A stretch of DNA of 64,000 nt, taken from Bradyrhizobium barranii subsp. barranii (GTDB lineage: Bacteria > Pseudomonadota > Alphaproteobacteria > Rhizobiales > Xanthobacteraceae). This document shows, in pieces, positions 35,089-44,215 of the stretch. Made by a program: the position numbers and the translations under genes. The DNA lies in contig NZ_CP086138.1 in assembly GCF_017565645.3 (NCBI RefSeq), forward strand, positions 62,001 through 126,000, written 5' to 3'. Below the pieces are notes generated by a model. That model saw only the letters and a program-made list of their open reading frames with translations. It made no database searches and was not told where the DNA came from. How positions within the stretch are numbered: position 1 is the first letter of the stretch; each line of letters begins with the position of its first letter.

Positions 35089-35140
35089 CTAGCTAGGCAG
35101 CCCGAGACAATCGACGCGTGGCGCAACGAAGACGAGAACC

Positions 35141-35965
35141 GGCATCGTCAACTTAATCGACCGCCGAGCCGAAGGAGGGGATTCTCAGAGGTCGAGAGTC
35201 GGCGATAGCGCTTGTCATGGAGATCTGGCGCCAAGTCGCAAAGGCTCGCTCGCGCGAAGCACGACGGAAGTCGGCGGTGACAGCTCCGGGATAGGGGATG
35301 TGGAAAAGGTTCGCGACCTGATCGTGAACTGCCAGAAACCGTTGAGCCTGACGGGACGATTTGAAACGCTTCATGATCCGCTCGCGTCGCGGCGTCGGCT
35401 GATGAGAATTATCGGCCCGATTGTTGAGAGCTTTGTGCTGGCCATGTTCGACGTGAAAGCCCATCTTCGCCCTTGCAGCGCCGTACGAACGGAGTTTGTC
35501 CGTGATCATCACGCGCGGCGGCGTGCCGGCGGATTTCAAGAGCTTCTTCATGAGCCGCTGCGCAGCGCGCGAGTCTCTTCGGCGCTGGATCAAGACGTCG
35601 AGAACGAAGCCATTCTGGTCGACAGCGCGCCAGAGCCAATGTTGTTCGCCCGCGATCGAGATAACGACCTCGTCCAGATGCCATTTGTCACCGCGAGCGG
35701 GAGCGCGCTGGCGGATCCGATCGGAGAAACGGTTTGCCGAATTTCCGTCCCCACTGGCGCACGGTTTCATAGGTCACGCCAATGCCACGCGCCGCCAGCA
35801 TTTCCTCGACCATGCGCAAGCTTAAGGGAAACCGGAAATACAACCAAACGGCATAGCTGATCACTTCCGGAGGGAAGCTATGGCGGCGATAAAGAGGGGC
35901 CTTGGCAGTCCGCATGCCGCTCGTCTACCCCCTCCGCCGCTCCAATTCGTTAACTTGACGGTACC
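35141..35965 (-). mobile_element. IS6-family element, copy 2, degenerate
   Basis: Ends GGCATCGTCAACTTAATCG (left) and TTAACTTGACGGTACC (right) as in copy 1. No target duplication. The right end cuts into the AAA ATPase gene fragment that follows. Confidence 0.88.
35153..35915 (-). pseudogene. IS6 transposase, frameshifted and with catalytic Glu changed to Asp
   Basis: The N-terminal frame (RHSFPPEVISYAVWLYFRFP ... VRQWGRKFGKPF) and the rest (FSDRIRQRAPARGDKWHLDE onward) are joined only across a frameshift at about 35735. The first Asp (WHLDEVV) is present here but the catalytic Glu motif reads NNRADNSHQ instead of NNRAENSHQ. The C-terminus is also extended. A different set of lesions from copy 1. 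Confidence 0.88.
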
Positions 35966-36679
35966 CTCGTCGATGCGTCCACGAGTGCGGGTGCGTTCGG
36001 TGACGGCCTCATCATAGTGCTTCTTGGACCGATCCAGGCTTTCAACGAGCCGGGCGTGATCCGAGGCCAGAGTGTCGAATTTCTCCCGCTCTGCCTTTAA
36101 CTCCGCAAGCCGCGTCTTGAGATCCACGAGTGCGCCGCTGCGCGCCCGAAATTTGTAGAAGCCATCTGCCTCGGCCTTGAGATCGATGAGCTTTTGGCTG
36201 AGATGAGAAAGGCCTGCACTCGCAGAAAACAGCAATTGTCCGATATCGCCCTTACTTGCCAGAATGCTTTCGCCGCCCTTCTCGAGTGTCTCGTCGTCGA
36301 GCGAGAACATGGTGCGATAGGCGTCACGCTCGATGCCGCCGAGTTCGCCGCGAATTGCGCTTTCCGGGATAGGGCGATCATCGGCGTCGAGCAGGCTGTT
36401 CTGCGGCCGCTTGATGCGCGCGAACTCCCGCTTTTCACCGCCGAACTCCAGCGCTCCGCCAATCCGCATGGTGGAATAGGGGTGGAGGAAATCGAACGGA
36501 CTCTGCGTCGCGATTCCGAACAACAAGTCGAGAAACGCGGTAAAGGCGGTCGATTTGCCGGCTTCGTTCGGTCCGTAGATGACATGCAGGTCCGGCTGAT
36601 CGATGGGCCGTTCGCCGAAATCGATGCTGTGGTCGGTGAATTTCCCGTACCGGGTGAGGTCGAGGCGGCGCAGGCGCAT
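35966..36679 (-). pseudogene. YhaN-like AAA ATPase, N-terminal fragment
   Basis: From ATG 36679, MRLRRLDLTRYGKFTDHSID with Walker A HVIYGPNEAGKSTAFTAFLD near residues 33-45, ARIKRPQNSLLDADD and SLDDETLEKGGESILASKGD, then a coiled coil (LKTRLAELKAEREKFDTLAS). This is the N-terminus of the SMC/Rad50-like YhaN family, usually over 1000 residues; only about 235 remain before the IS6 end. Its start follows 3 bp after the stop of an SbcD-type gene fragment, the normal yhaO-yhaN order. Not functional in this form. Confidence 0.85.
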
Positions 36680-36682
36680 GAC

Positions 36683-37147
36683 TCAGCCGCCCTCGCCGGT
36701 AGGCTCAAGGCGCGCCATCACGCTTTCCGCTCCGTCACGCACCAGGCGCGTGAGCGCCTCCCTGAACGACGCCTCGTCGGCGCCGAAGGCGTCGCGGCTT
36801 TCCGGCGGGAGCTGCGCTCTTATCTCCTGAGCCATGCCGACGAGTTCGTTCTGGAAGGCGTCGGAGGTGAGTATGTCCTCCTCGATCACGCGGCGGAGCT
36901 CGAAGAGCGGATCCTCGGATGGCTCCTCCCAACGCTCGGCCGGACGGCAGACGATCTCCAGCTTCTCAACCCAGCAGGTCCCAATGACCGAGGCTCTGTC
37001 GTCCGCTTCCGCCTTCAGCAGATCCGTGTCCCGGCGAATCCGCCAAGCCAACGGAGTTACTCCCTCTATCCTAACCCGCGCGACGAGATGATCTGAATTA
37101 ACCTTGCTGCGCTTCCTTTCCAAGGCACGCGATATGGCAGACACTAG
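36683..37147 (-). pseudogene. SbcD/YhaO-like exonuclease, C-terminal fragment
   Basis: About 150 residues: VNSDHLVARVRIEGVTPLAW, LKAEADDRASVIGTCWVEKL, DPLFELRRVIEEDILTSDAF and the C-terminal charged tail. This matches the capping/C-terminal domain of metallophosphoesterase-type DNA repair exonucleases of the SbcD/YhaO kind. The catalytic N-terminal phosphoesterase domain is removed by IS630 copy C at 37148. It partners the ATPase fragment immediately downstream; the family works with Rad50/YhaN-like ATPases on DNA ends. Confidence 0.75.
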
Positions 37148-38263
37148 TACCCGGAATCAGAGCTGAGTGATACGGCGGCCTTTGAAACGGCGTTGACGGA
37201 CCTTTTTCTTGGTCCAGACGAAGGGCTCGGCTCTGTCGTTGTATGCGTTGACGTAGGCATCGATGTGTTCCTGAAGCTGCTTGAGGCTCGTGAAGGAGGT
37301 GCCGCTGAGCGACTGCCCCTGCAAGATGGAAAACCATACTTCGACCTGATTGAGCCATGACGCACTTGTCGGCGTGAAATGAAATTGCACGTTGGGGTGG
37401 GCCTTGAGCCAGTCCTCGTTCTTTTTATGGGTGTTGAGGTTGTCGAGGATGACGTGAAGCTTGCGGTTCGGAAAAGCCGCGGTGACGCTGTTCATGAAAT
37501 CGAGAAACTCGACGCGGCGCCGGCGTTTTGAATGGGTCGCGATGATCTTTCCGGTGGCGACTTCGAGCGCCGCAAACAATGTTGTGGTGCCATGCCGCTT
37601 GTAATCGTGGCTTTGGCCGGTTAAGGCGCGGCCATTGGGCAACTTCAGATAACCCTGCGCTCGCTCCAAAGCCTGGATCGAGGGCTTCTCGTCCACGCAC
37701 AGCACAATGGCCTTCGCCGGCGGCGCGACATAGAGGCCGACAACATCGGCGGCTTTGGCCGTAAAGTTCGGGTCGTTGCTCTCGCACCAGGACTTGCGAG
37801 CCACCAGGTCAATCTTGTGGCTGCGCAGGAACCGCCAGACATATTGGACATCGACATCGCCCAGCGCCTCGGCCAGCAGGGGGCCGGTCCAGCGCGCAAA
37901 CCCTTGCGGTGGCGGCTTATCCAGCAGCTTCAGAATCCGCTTGTCGGTCGTCTTCGTATAGATCGGCTGCTTGCCAGGCCGCGGCTTGTCTTGCAGCCCT
38001 TCAAGGCCATGGTCGGCATAGCGATGCCGCCAAAGGCTGACAATCCGCGGCTGGACCCCAACTTCCTTGGCGATCGACCGGGTGCTGCGCCCATCCGCCG
38101 CCAACAGAACTATCCGCGCCCGCTTCAAATCGCGCTGCAACGTCACCGGTGAGCGACAGCACGCCTCAAGCACCTTGCGATCTTTCCTCGAAAGGTGGAC
38201 TTCTCTTGCTTCGGGTATCATCCCGACCTTGAATCACGACTCACGTTCCAAGAAAAGTGGGTA
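37148..38263 (-). mobile_element. IS630-family element, copy C (1116 bp), intact
   Basis: Complete from TACCCGGAATC to AAAAGTGGGTA, with CTAG at 37144-37147 and 38264-38267. Same length and orientation as copy D at 61.4 kb and almost identical to it. Confidence 0.95.
37157..38221 (-). CDS. IS630 transposase, intact
   Basis: 354 residues. N-terminal helix-turn-helix region (SRKDRKVLEACCRSPVTLQR, RSTRSIAKEVGVQPRIVSLW), then the DDE domain with VLCVDEKPSIQAL, HVILDNLNTHKKNEDW and SWLNQVEVWFSILQGQSLSG. The C-terminus ends KKKVRQRRFKGRRITQL. All catalytic residues present; likely active. Confidence 0.95.
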   Translation of the reverse strand: MIPEAREVHLSRKDRKVLEACCRSPVTLQRDLKRARIVLLAADGRSTRSIAKEVGVQPRIVSLWRHRYADHGLEGLQDKPRPGKQPIYTKTTDKRILKLLDKPPPQGFARWTGPLLAEALGDVDVQYVWRFLRSHKIDLVARKSWCESNDPNFTAKAADVVGLYVAPPAKAIVLCVDEKPSIQALERAQGYLKLPNGRALTGQSHDYKRHGTTTLFAALEVATGKIIATHSKRRRRVEFLDFMNSVTAAFPNRKLHVILDNLNTHKKNEDWLKAHPNVQFHFTPTSASWLNQVEVWFSILQGQSLSGTSFTSLKQLQEHIDAYVNAYNDRAEPFVWTKKKVRQRRFKGRRITQL

Positions 38264-39820
38264 CTAGATGGCGCCTTTCAAGCGGGCTTGCAGGAGGTCG
38301 ATCTTCGCCCGTCCATACATCTGGCGTTTTACGAGCTTTAGTTTAGTGATCTGCCCTTCTGTCTGGCCATTGGACCAAGGCTCGGTGATGGCGGCACGGA
38401 CGGCGGCTTTGTCCTTGATGATGCCACTCGCAAAAGAGGCGATCAGGCTCAAGCTGGCGGTGGCGATCCACGGATCGAGATCAGCGAAGAGCTTCTTGCG
38501 TACCATGGCCTGAAAGCTTTCGACGAGCATGCGGGCTTCGACGAGTGTGGGAACGCGCGCCTCGATGGCGGCGATGGTGATCGTATCTGCTTTGCTGAGA
38601 TTGTCGCGCGCCGTGGTCATCAATCGTGAGATTGTTCTCGCGGATGGAACTTTTTGCAGTTGTTGATTGGTCGCCTTCTCGGCCCGTCGTCGCCGTGTCG
38701 TCCACTCACTGACTACACGCAAGGAGCCTCGGAAGCCTTGCCCTTGCAAACGACGCCAGAGCTCTGCGCCGTTACGGCAGCCCTCGCTCCATTGCGCATC
38801 CAGAAAGGGCAAGTGGGCATCGAGCGTGCTTTGCCGGGTCCGGAAGACATCTGTACTCTCGCCGCGACTGACTTGGCGAACGAGTTTACGGCTGTGTCCT
38901 GTTCGACGGACAATCTCCTTGAGTGGCACAGCGTCTCTGACGAGCTCCATGATGGCGGCATTCGTCTGCTTGCGCCGGAGATATCCTTCATACTGCAGCC
39001 TTTCCGCGCAAGTGAGCAGTTTTGGATTGATCGTCGTCGCACCGATTGCGGCGCGGATCACCCGCATGGAACGGCGCACCGCGTTGAGGAAGGCCGCGCT
39101 TGCGTTCTCCATCAGGTGCCAACGGTCGGCGACCTGGACGGCGTCGGGCAGCGCCTTTGCCGCGGCCTCACCGTAGCCGCCGCCACGGTCGCGCGATACG
39201 ACCCTGATCTCCGGATGGTCGGAAAGCCAAGCCCGCACCGTTGCAATCTCGCGATCTGGAAGCAGGGTTACGATCCGCCGCCTCTCCAGATCGCACACGA
39301 TTGTTCCGTAGCGATGGTTCTTGCGAAAAGCCCAGTCGTCAATGCCGGCGACGATCAGAGGCTCCGTTCGCGGGCGGGTTCGTCGCCTGACAACCCGAAG
39401 CAACGTATCGTTGCTGACCGGCAGCATCAGCCGTTTAGCGAAGCTCGCCGCTGGTCTGCCGCCGAGTGCCAGCCCCAGATGGTGGACGATACATTCCAGC
39501 CGTGCCGTCCGGCGCGACCGGGTCGGGAGAATATCGTCCCCGAACCGTTCAGCGAAAATCCGTCGCCGACACTGAGGCACCTCGCAAACGAAGCGCCGCG
39601 TGATCACGCGGAGCCGTATTTCCTTCCCGGAACACGGCAAATCCGCGACTCGTCTGTCATATCGGCTATGGATTCGGCGCGATCTCGCCCCGCACAGTGG
39701 GCACCCGGCTGCATCGCCCTCGGATCGGACGGCTAAAATAATCGAGTCAGATGACTCACTTACGCTCTCGATAACCAACCCACTCGGCACAAGCGACGAG
39801 ATTCGAATACCGACTCGCAT
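38264..39820 (-). CDS. ISL3-family transposase
   Basis: 518 residues. N-terminal zinc-finger (AAGCPLCGARSRRIHSRYDR, RRFVCEVPQCRRRIFAERFG), the DDE domain of ISL3 with GIDDWAFRKNHRYGTIVCDL (Asp), VQVADRWHLMENASAAF (Asp) and ITEPWSNGQTEGQITKLKLV (Glu), and the end RQMYGRAKIDLLQARLKGAI. The stop codon TAG is part of the CTAG next to IS630 copy C, so the last residues may have been altered by that insertion, though the protein is close to the family's normal end. The far end of the ISL3 element was not located. Confidence 0.93.
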   Translation of the reverse strand: MRVGIRISSLVPSGLVIESVSESSDSIILAVRSEGDAAGCPLCGARSRRIHSRYDRRVADLPCSGKEIRLRVITRRFVCEVPQCRRRIFAERFGDDILPTRSRRTARLECIVHHLGLALGGRPAASFAKRLMLPVSNDTLLRVVRRRTRPRTEPLIVAGIDDWAFRKNHRYGTIVCDLERRRIVTLLPDREIATVRAWLSDHPEIRVVSRDRGGGYGEAAAKALPDAVQVADRWHLMENASAAFLNAVRRSMRVIRAAIGATTINPKLLTCAERLQYEGYLRRKQTNAAIMELVRDAVPLKEIVRRTGHSRKLVRQVSRGESTDVFRTRQSTLDAHLPFLDAQWSEGCRNGAELWRRLQGQGFRGSLRVVSEWTTRRRRAEKATNQQLQKVPSARTISRLMTTARDNLSKADTITIAAIEARVPTLVEARMLVESFQAMVRKKLFADLDPWIATASLSLIASFASGIIKDKAAVRAAITEPWSNGQTEGQITKLKLVKRQMYGRAKIDLLQARLKGAI

Positions 39821-39995
39821 GGCTGATTCCCCCGTTGGAGAACCGCAAACTCGGCAGACAAAATCATCAGATGTGAGTCAGATGGGGTATTCGGCCTGTT
39901 GCTGAGCCCCGCGTTAGCAGGGTGCTGCGCTTCAGGTTGATGATAAACGTGGTCTGTTTTCGAACAGCCACAAGCATCAGACGGAGAAGCGCAGC

Positions 39996-41033
39996 ATGAA
40001 ACATTACGCTGGACTGGACGTGTCGGTCAAAGAGACGTCCCTGTGCATTGTCGACGAAACGGGCCGCATTTGCCGGGAAGCGAAGTTGGTGAGTCACCCG
40101 GACGATCTTCTTGCTGCACTCAACGATCCGATTTGGCGGTTTGATCGGATTGGGCTCGAGGCTGGACCGCTGTCGCAATGGCTGTTCAGCGGGCTGGCGG
40201 AGGCTGGCCTGCCGGTAATCTGCATCGAGACGCGACATGCCAAGGCGTTCCTCAAGGCGCAGGTGAACAAGAGCGACCGCAATGATGCGCGTGGCATTGC
40301 GCAGATGATGCGCGTCGGCTTGTTCCGGCCTGTCCACGTCAAGACCCTGATCAGCCAAAAGCGACGGGTCCTGCTTGCCGGTCGCAAGCTGCTTCAGGAG
40401 AAGGCCATTGCCATCGAGAATGACATTCGTGGGCTGTTACGCAACTTCGGCTTGAAGGTCGGAATTGTGGGGGTGATCGGCTTTGAACAACGTATCCACG
40501 AACTCGTCGGCGGTCAGCCGGAGCTGGCCGAACTCATGGAACCGCTTCTCGTCGCCCGACGCGTTTTACGCGAACAGTTCACACAACTGCATCGCAAAGT
40601 GCTTCTACTTGCCCGGGAAAGCGAGGTCTGTCGTCGGTTGATGACGATCCCTGGTGTCGGCCCCGTCACGTCGCTGGCCTTTATCAGCACGATCGACGTT
40701 CCCGCCCGCTTCAAGAGTTCGAAAGCCGTCGGGCCGTCCCTTGGATTGACGCCAGTTCTCAACCAGTCCGGCGAAAGCCACCGCATCGGCCGGATTTCGC
40801 TGTGCGGTGATGAAGCCATGCGAGCGCTACTCTATGAGGCCGCACAGGTCATGCTGACGCGGGTGCAGAAATGGTCCTGGCTCAAGGCGTGGGCCATGCA
40901 GATCGCCAAACGACGCGGGCAGCAGAAGGCGATCGTCGCTTTGGCGCGGCGGCTCGCCGTCATCATGCACCGCATGTGGAGCGACGGAACGGAATTCCGC
41001 TGGACACGGGAGGCCACGCCCGCGGCACAATAG
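39996..41033 (+). CDS. IS110-family transposase (DEDD recombinase), copy 1
   Basis: 345 residues: the N-terminal DEDD/RuvC-like domain begins KHYAGLDVSVKETSLCIVDE (first Asp), with IGLEAGPLSQWLFSGLA (Glu), and NKSDRNDARGIAQMMRVGLF (Asp pair). The C-terminal Transposase_20 domain has MTIPGVGPVTSLAFISTIDV, PSLGLTPVLNQSGESHRIGR and the catalytic Ser region. These enzymes are guided by an element-encoded bridge RNA in characterised IS110 members. Identical to copy 2. Confidence 0.95.
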   Translation: MKHYAGLDVSVKETSLCIVDETGRICREAKLVSHPDDLLAALNDPIWRFDRIGLEAGPLSQWLFSGLAEAGLPVICIETRHAKAFLKAQVNKSDRNDARGIAQMMRVGLFRPVHVKTLISQKRRVLLAGRKLLQEKAIAIENDIRGLLRNFGLKVGIVGVIGFEQRIHELVGGQPELAELMEPLLVARRVLREQFTQLHRKVLLLARESEVCRRLMTIPGVGPVTSLAFISTIDVPARFKSSKAVGPSLGLTPVLNQSGESHRIGRISLCGDEAMRALLYEAAQVMLTRVQKWSWLKAWAMQIAKRRGQQKAIVALARRLAVIMHRMWSDGTEFRWTREATPAAQ

Positions 41034-41296
41034 TGCGACGCGCGGTCCACGCACCCGTTGTTTAGCGGGAGGAGGTCCCTCGCGGGACGATGGACGAGAT
41101 GAGTTCGCTTTGGGCTCTTGTACGGTCGCGTCCTTGCGATCAGCACGCGAGTCAGATTGTTCCGTCTCGTTCTACTGATCCCATGCTGGGAGAGCCATAC
41201 GGCTGATCCCGAAGAGAAGCACGGCCCCGCGAGCGGTACCGAACCCAAGGAGGCACCCAATCAAGCCCTTGACTAAATCCGGCCGAATAGAGAAGA
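41034..41296 (+). ncRNA. Candidate bridge-RNA region of IS110 copy 1
   Basis: About 260 bp of conserved non-coding DNA between the transposase stop and the element end. Bridge RNAs of IS110-family elements are encoded in the longer non-coding end; the 5' non-coding part here is only about 115 bp, so the 3' side is the better candidate (IS1111-like layout). Potential stems include GGTCCCTCGCGGGACGATGG. The fold and loops were not computed. Confidence 0.4.
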
Positions 41297-41773
41297 CCCC
41301 AAAGGGGACCCCTTTGATCGGCGCGTCTTGATGGTAGCGCTCGCGGCGTCGGAGCTGGCCGGGGTTGCGGAGACGGCGCGAGCGCGGGTTGTTTGATCGT
41401 CGTCGCGGCCGGAACCAAACGGCGCGACCGAACGCGAAGCGTAAAACTGCGCCTGCTCGATATCTCGCGAACCGCGCGTGCCAAAGGACCGCTCAATCAC
41501 GAGAGGCTCAAGCAAAGCTACCGCGGCTGTTGAACTCGACGAGCCGTGTGGTGGGCCAAGCCGAGCGCTTCTCCCATGAGATATCCACCGGCGTGAAGCG
41601 GGCCAGCGGCATCTTGAAACGGTGGCTACGATGAACCAGAAATCCTCCCCGTCTCACAGGTCCTGACGGCGGACAGCACAGGCTATTACGTGGCCAATGT
41701 CGGCCTACGCGATCACCACAAGCCGATTGATATCATCTTTTCGGCGCTGGTGTTTGGCATTTGCCGCGTTTGC
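41297..41773. other. Spacer between IS110 and the oxidoreductase gene
   Basis: Starts with the palindrome CCCCAAAGGGG. No gene is supported. A 62-codon frame at 41697-41885 (plus) encodes a possible membrane helix (AYAITTSRLISSFRRWCLAF, STAVFLCAVLLGGLWSLIG) but overlaps the 3' end of the opposing oxidoreductase gene. Confidence 0.4.
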
Positions 41774-42931
41774 CTACAACATCGGGCGGATCACGTTCGC
41801 TCTGGACATTCCCTGGGCCTCTACAGCGGTTTTTCTATGTGCAGTTCTGCTGGGCGGCCTATGGAGCCTAATCGGCCGTCCCTGAGCTTCTGTTGCGGCA
41901 TTCACGGATCGGGGTGCGAGATCCGGACACAGCACGAGCTTGCCCTCGAGACCCCCCGCCTCGAGGCGGCGGTGAGCCTCGGTGACCTCGTTGAAGGAGA
42001 TCCGCTCGGCGACGCGCGGCCGGATGGCGCGAGTTGCCAAAAGCCCGAACAGCCGCTCCAAGTCATCCTTGAACCAGGTCGGATGTCGCGCCCGCATCGC
42101 ATTGACCGAGTAAAAGCGAGCGCGCTTGCCGCTGGGCAACAGCCTCCACAGGTACAGGCGCGCAATCTCCATCAGGATGGGGAACATGCCGCGCTGTGCC
42201 TGCACACTCGCAGAGAAGCCGATGGCGCAGAGCAGGCCGCCTGGCTTGAGCGCTCCGTATGAGCGGCGATAGCCGTCTTCGCCAATTCCATCGACGACGA
42301 CGTCGAATCCGCCCGACACGACGCGCGTGAAGTCCTCATGTTCGCAGTCGATCGGCGTTGCCCCCAGCTCTCGGACGAGCACCATGTGCTCGCCGCGCAC
42401 GGTACCCCACAGCTCGAGACCGGCCAGCCTTCCAAGGATGAGCAGCGCCTGGCCGACAGCGCCAGCGGCGCCGTGCACCAGCACGCGCTGACCTGGCTGC
42501 ACCCGGGCCGCGCGGTGCAGAAGCTGGTACGCGGTCGTCCAGCTCAAGATCAGGGTGGCCGCCTCCGCTGCGTCTACGTCTATCGGCACGCGGGCCACGT
42601 CGTTCGCCCGAAGCGTACGATAATCGGCGTTTGACCCGACCACAGTCATGTCGGCCACGCGGTCGCCAATCTGAAAATCGTGCACGTCCTCACCGAGCTG
42701 ATCGATTATCCCGACGACGTCGTAACCCATTACGAACGGCGGGCGGAGGCGCATCGTTTGCGGGTATAGGTGGCGCCTGATCAACACCTCGGTGTAATTG
42801 AGGCTTGACGCGATTACACGGACCCGCACTTCTCTCCGACCAGCTGTCGGCAGGGGAGCGTCGATCACCTCCAGCCTCTCCGGATCACCGAAGCTGCTGA
42901 CTTGAACAACTCGATTGCGCAGCTCTATCAT
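41774..42931 (-). CDS. Zinc-independent MDR oxidoreductase (quinone-oxidoreductase-like)
   Basis: 385 residues, medium-chain dehydrogenase/reductase superfamily. N-terminal GroES-like domain (EVRVRVIASSLNYTEVLIRR, PFVMGYDVVGIIDQLGEDVH) followed by the NADPH-binding Rossmann fold RVLVHGAAGAVGQALLILGR; no zinc-binding cysteine set, as in zeta-crystallin/quinone reductases. The family normally ends near GGLEGKLVLCP; here about 43 extra residues follow (DLAPRSVNAATEAQGRPIRL onward), which look like run-on into foreign sequence after loss of the native stop. The substrate cannot be told from sequence. The only metabolic gene in the IS field. Confidence 0.85.
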   Translation of the reverse strand: MIELRNRVVQVSSFGDPERLEVIDAPLPTAGRREVRVRVIASSLNYTEVLIRRHLYPQTMRLRPPFVMGYDVVGIIDQLGEDVHDFQIGDRVADMTVVGSNADYRTLRANDVARVPIDVDAAEAATLILSWTTAYQLLHRAARVQPGQRVLVHGAAGAVGQALLILGRLAGLELWGTVRGEHMVLVRELGATPIDCEHEDFTRVVSGGFDVVVDGIGEDGYRRSYGALKPGGLLCAIGFSASVQAQRGMFPILMEIARLYLWRLLPSGKRARFYSVNAMRARHPTWFKDDLERLFGLLATRAIRPRVAERISFNEVTEAHRRLEAGGLEGKLVLCPDLAPRSVNAATEAQGRPIRLHRPPSRTAHRKTAVEAQGMSRANVIRPML

Positions 42932-43101
42932 GAGTGATCTCCCTGCAATCTCGTAATTCTGCGCAAGGACGGCACCAGTCCGCAGCTATCTTGCGGTCGC
43001 ATCGCTACGTGATAGAGAATATTGCTGGCCTGAGGTTCTGCCTTGATCTGGCTCAAATCAGCCGACCCGACGTTGTCGGACCAGGTGGACGTTCGCGAAC
43101 A
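42932..43101. promoter_or_regulatory. Upstream region of the oxidoreductase gene
   Basis: 170 bp between the MDR gene start and an IS6 end. It should contain the MDR promoter on the minus strand; no specific element can be defined by eye. Confidence 0.35.
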
Positions 43102-43486
43102 GGCATCGTCAACTTAATCGACCGCCGAGCCGCAGGCGCTTGTCGTGGAGATCTCGCGCCAAGTCGCAAAGGCTCGCGCGCGGAGCACGACGGAAGTCGG
43201 CAGCGACGGCTCCGGGATAGGGGATGTGGAAAAGGTTCGCGACCTTATCGTGAACTGACAGAAACCGTTGAGCCTGACGGGACGATTTGAAACGCTTTAT
43301 GATCCGCTCGCGTCGCCGCGTCGGCTGATGAGAATTCTCGGCCCGATTGTTGAGAGCTTTGTGCTGGCGATGTTCGACGTGAAAGTCCATCTTCGCCCTC
43401 GCAACGCCGTACGAACGCAGCTTATCCGTGATCATCACGCGCGGCGGCGTGCCGGCGGATTTCAACAGCTTCTTCATGAGCCGCAC
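43102..43486 (-). pseudogene. IS6-family element, copy 3, 3' fragment only
   Basis: Left end GGCATCGTCAACTTAATCG is intact and is followed by the C-terminal half of the transposase (RLMKKLLKSAGTPPRVMITD, NNRAENSHQPTRRRERIIKR, VANLFHIPYPGAVAADF). The N-terminal half and the right end are missing from about 43487. It retains the second Asp and the Glu but lacks the first Asp region. Confidence 0.88.
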
Positions 43487-43821
43487 AAGCTCAGATGAGC
43501 CAGAGCAAGGAACGGAAACTCCTCTATCTGGCCTCGCGCGGCGTTGCCCGCTTGAATTTCGAGCAAGGTGGTCAAATCGCGGGGCATCTCACCATCAGCG
43601 CCGTCGCAACATGCCCGTTACTGCAGCGAGCTTAAGGCCGAACAAATACATTGCCGCTCTCGGGACTATATCGCTGATGACGTGATCAGCGGAATGTATC
43701 TGTCGATCGACAAGCGACGGAAGAGCCGTTTCCCGTTCACGGATCAACAGCTTCAGACAGTCTTCAATTCCCTCTGTTTGGCACTTGCCTGGGCGATGAT
43801 GCCTAGGGCAAGCCGGGGAAC
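43487..43821. other. 335-bp stretch of unrecognised sequence
   Basis: Lies between the IS6 fragment and IS3 copy 2. A plus frame at 43568-43855 reads through into the IS3 end and is not a credible gene. Nothing else recognised. Confidence 0.35.
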
Positions 43822-43909
43822 AGAGCTGGCCCCGCAAATTCGGACAGTAGCTTGAGTGGATTTTCTGCCTGACAGCGGCGAGGATTCTTGCTGCGAATCA
43901 GGAGCGAAG

Positions 43910-44215
43910 ATGACGAAGAAGAGCCGCCGGACGCATTCTCCGGCATTCAAGGCGAAGGTTGCTTTGGCTGCGGTCAAAGGCGACAAGACACTGGCGGAGC
44001 TGGCGCAACTGTTTGATGTTCATCCGAACCAGATCACGATCTGGAAAAACCAGCTCCTGGAAGGCGCCGCCGGCGTGTTTGGGCATGACAAGACATCGGC
44101 CGAGACGCCGGTCGATTTGAAGGCGTTACATGCCAAGATCGGCGAGCTGGCGTTGGAAAACGATTTTTTGTCCGGCGCGCTCACCAAGGCGGGCCTGCTG
44201 AGCGCAAAGCGATGA
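43910..44215 (+). CDS. IS3 OrfA, copy 2
   Basis: Identical in sequence to the OrfA of copy 1 (MTKKSRRTHSPAFKAKVALA, TLAELAQLFDVHPNQITIWK). Its TGA overlaps the OrfB ATG. Confidence 0.9.
   Translation: MTKKSRRTHSPAFKAKVALAAVKGDKTLAELAQLFDVHPNQITIWKNQLLEGAAGVFGHDKTSAETPVDLKALHAKIGELALENDFLSGALTKAGLLSAKR

Larger units (their letters stand above)
39879..41296 (+). mobile_element. IS110-family element, copy 1
   Basis: Identical to 47323-48740 from CAGATGGGGTATTCGG to CCGAATAGAGAAGA, including the transposase and about 260 bp of 3' non-coding DNA. The boundaries are set by where the two copies diverge. No inverted terminal repeats or target duplication, as expected for the family. Confidence 0.93.

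Noticed and set aside
41697..41885. 62-residue membrane peptide gene
   Set aside because: No ribosome site and it overlaps the opposing oxidoreductase gene; possible but not supported.
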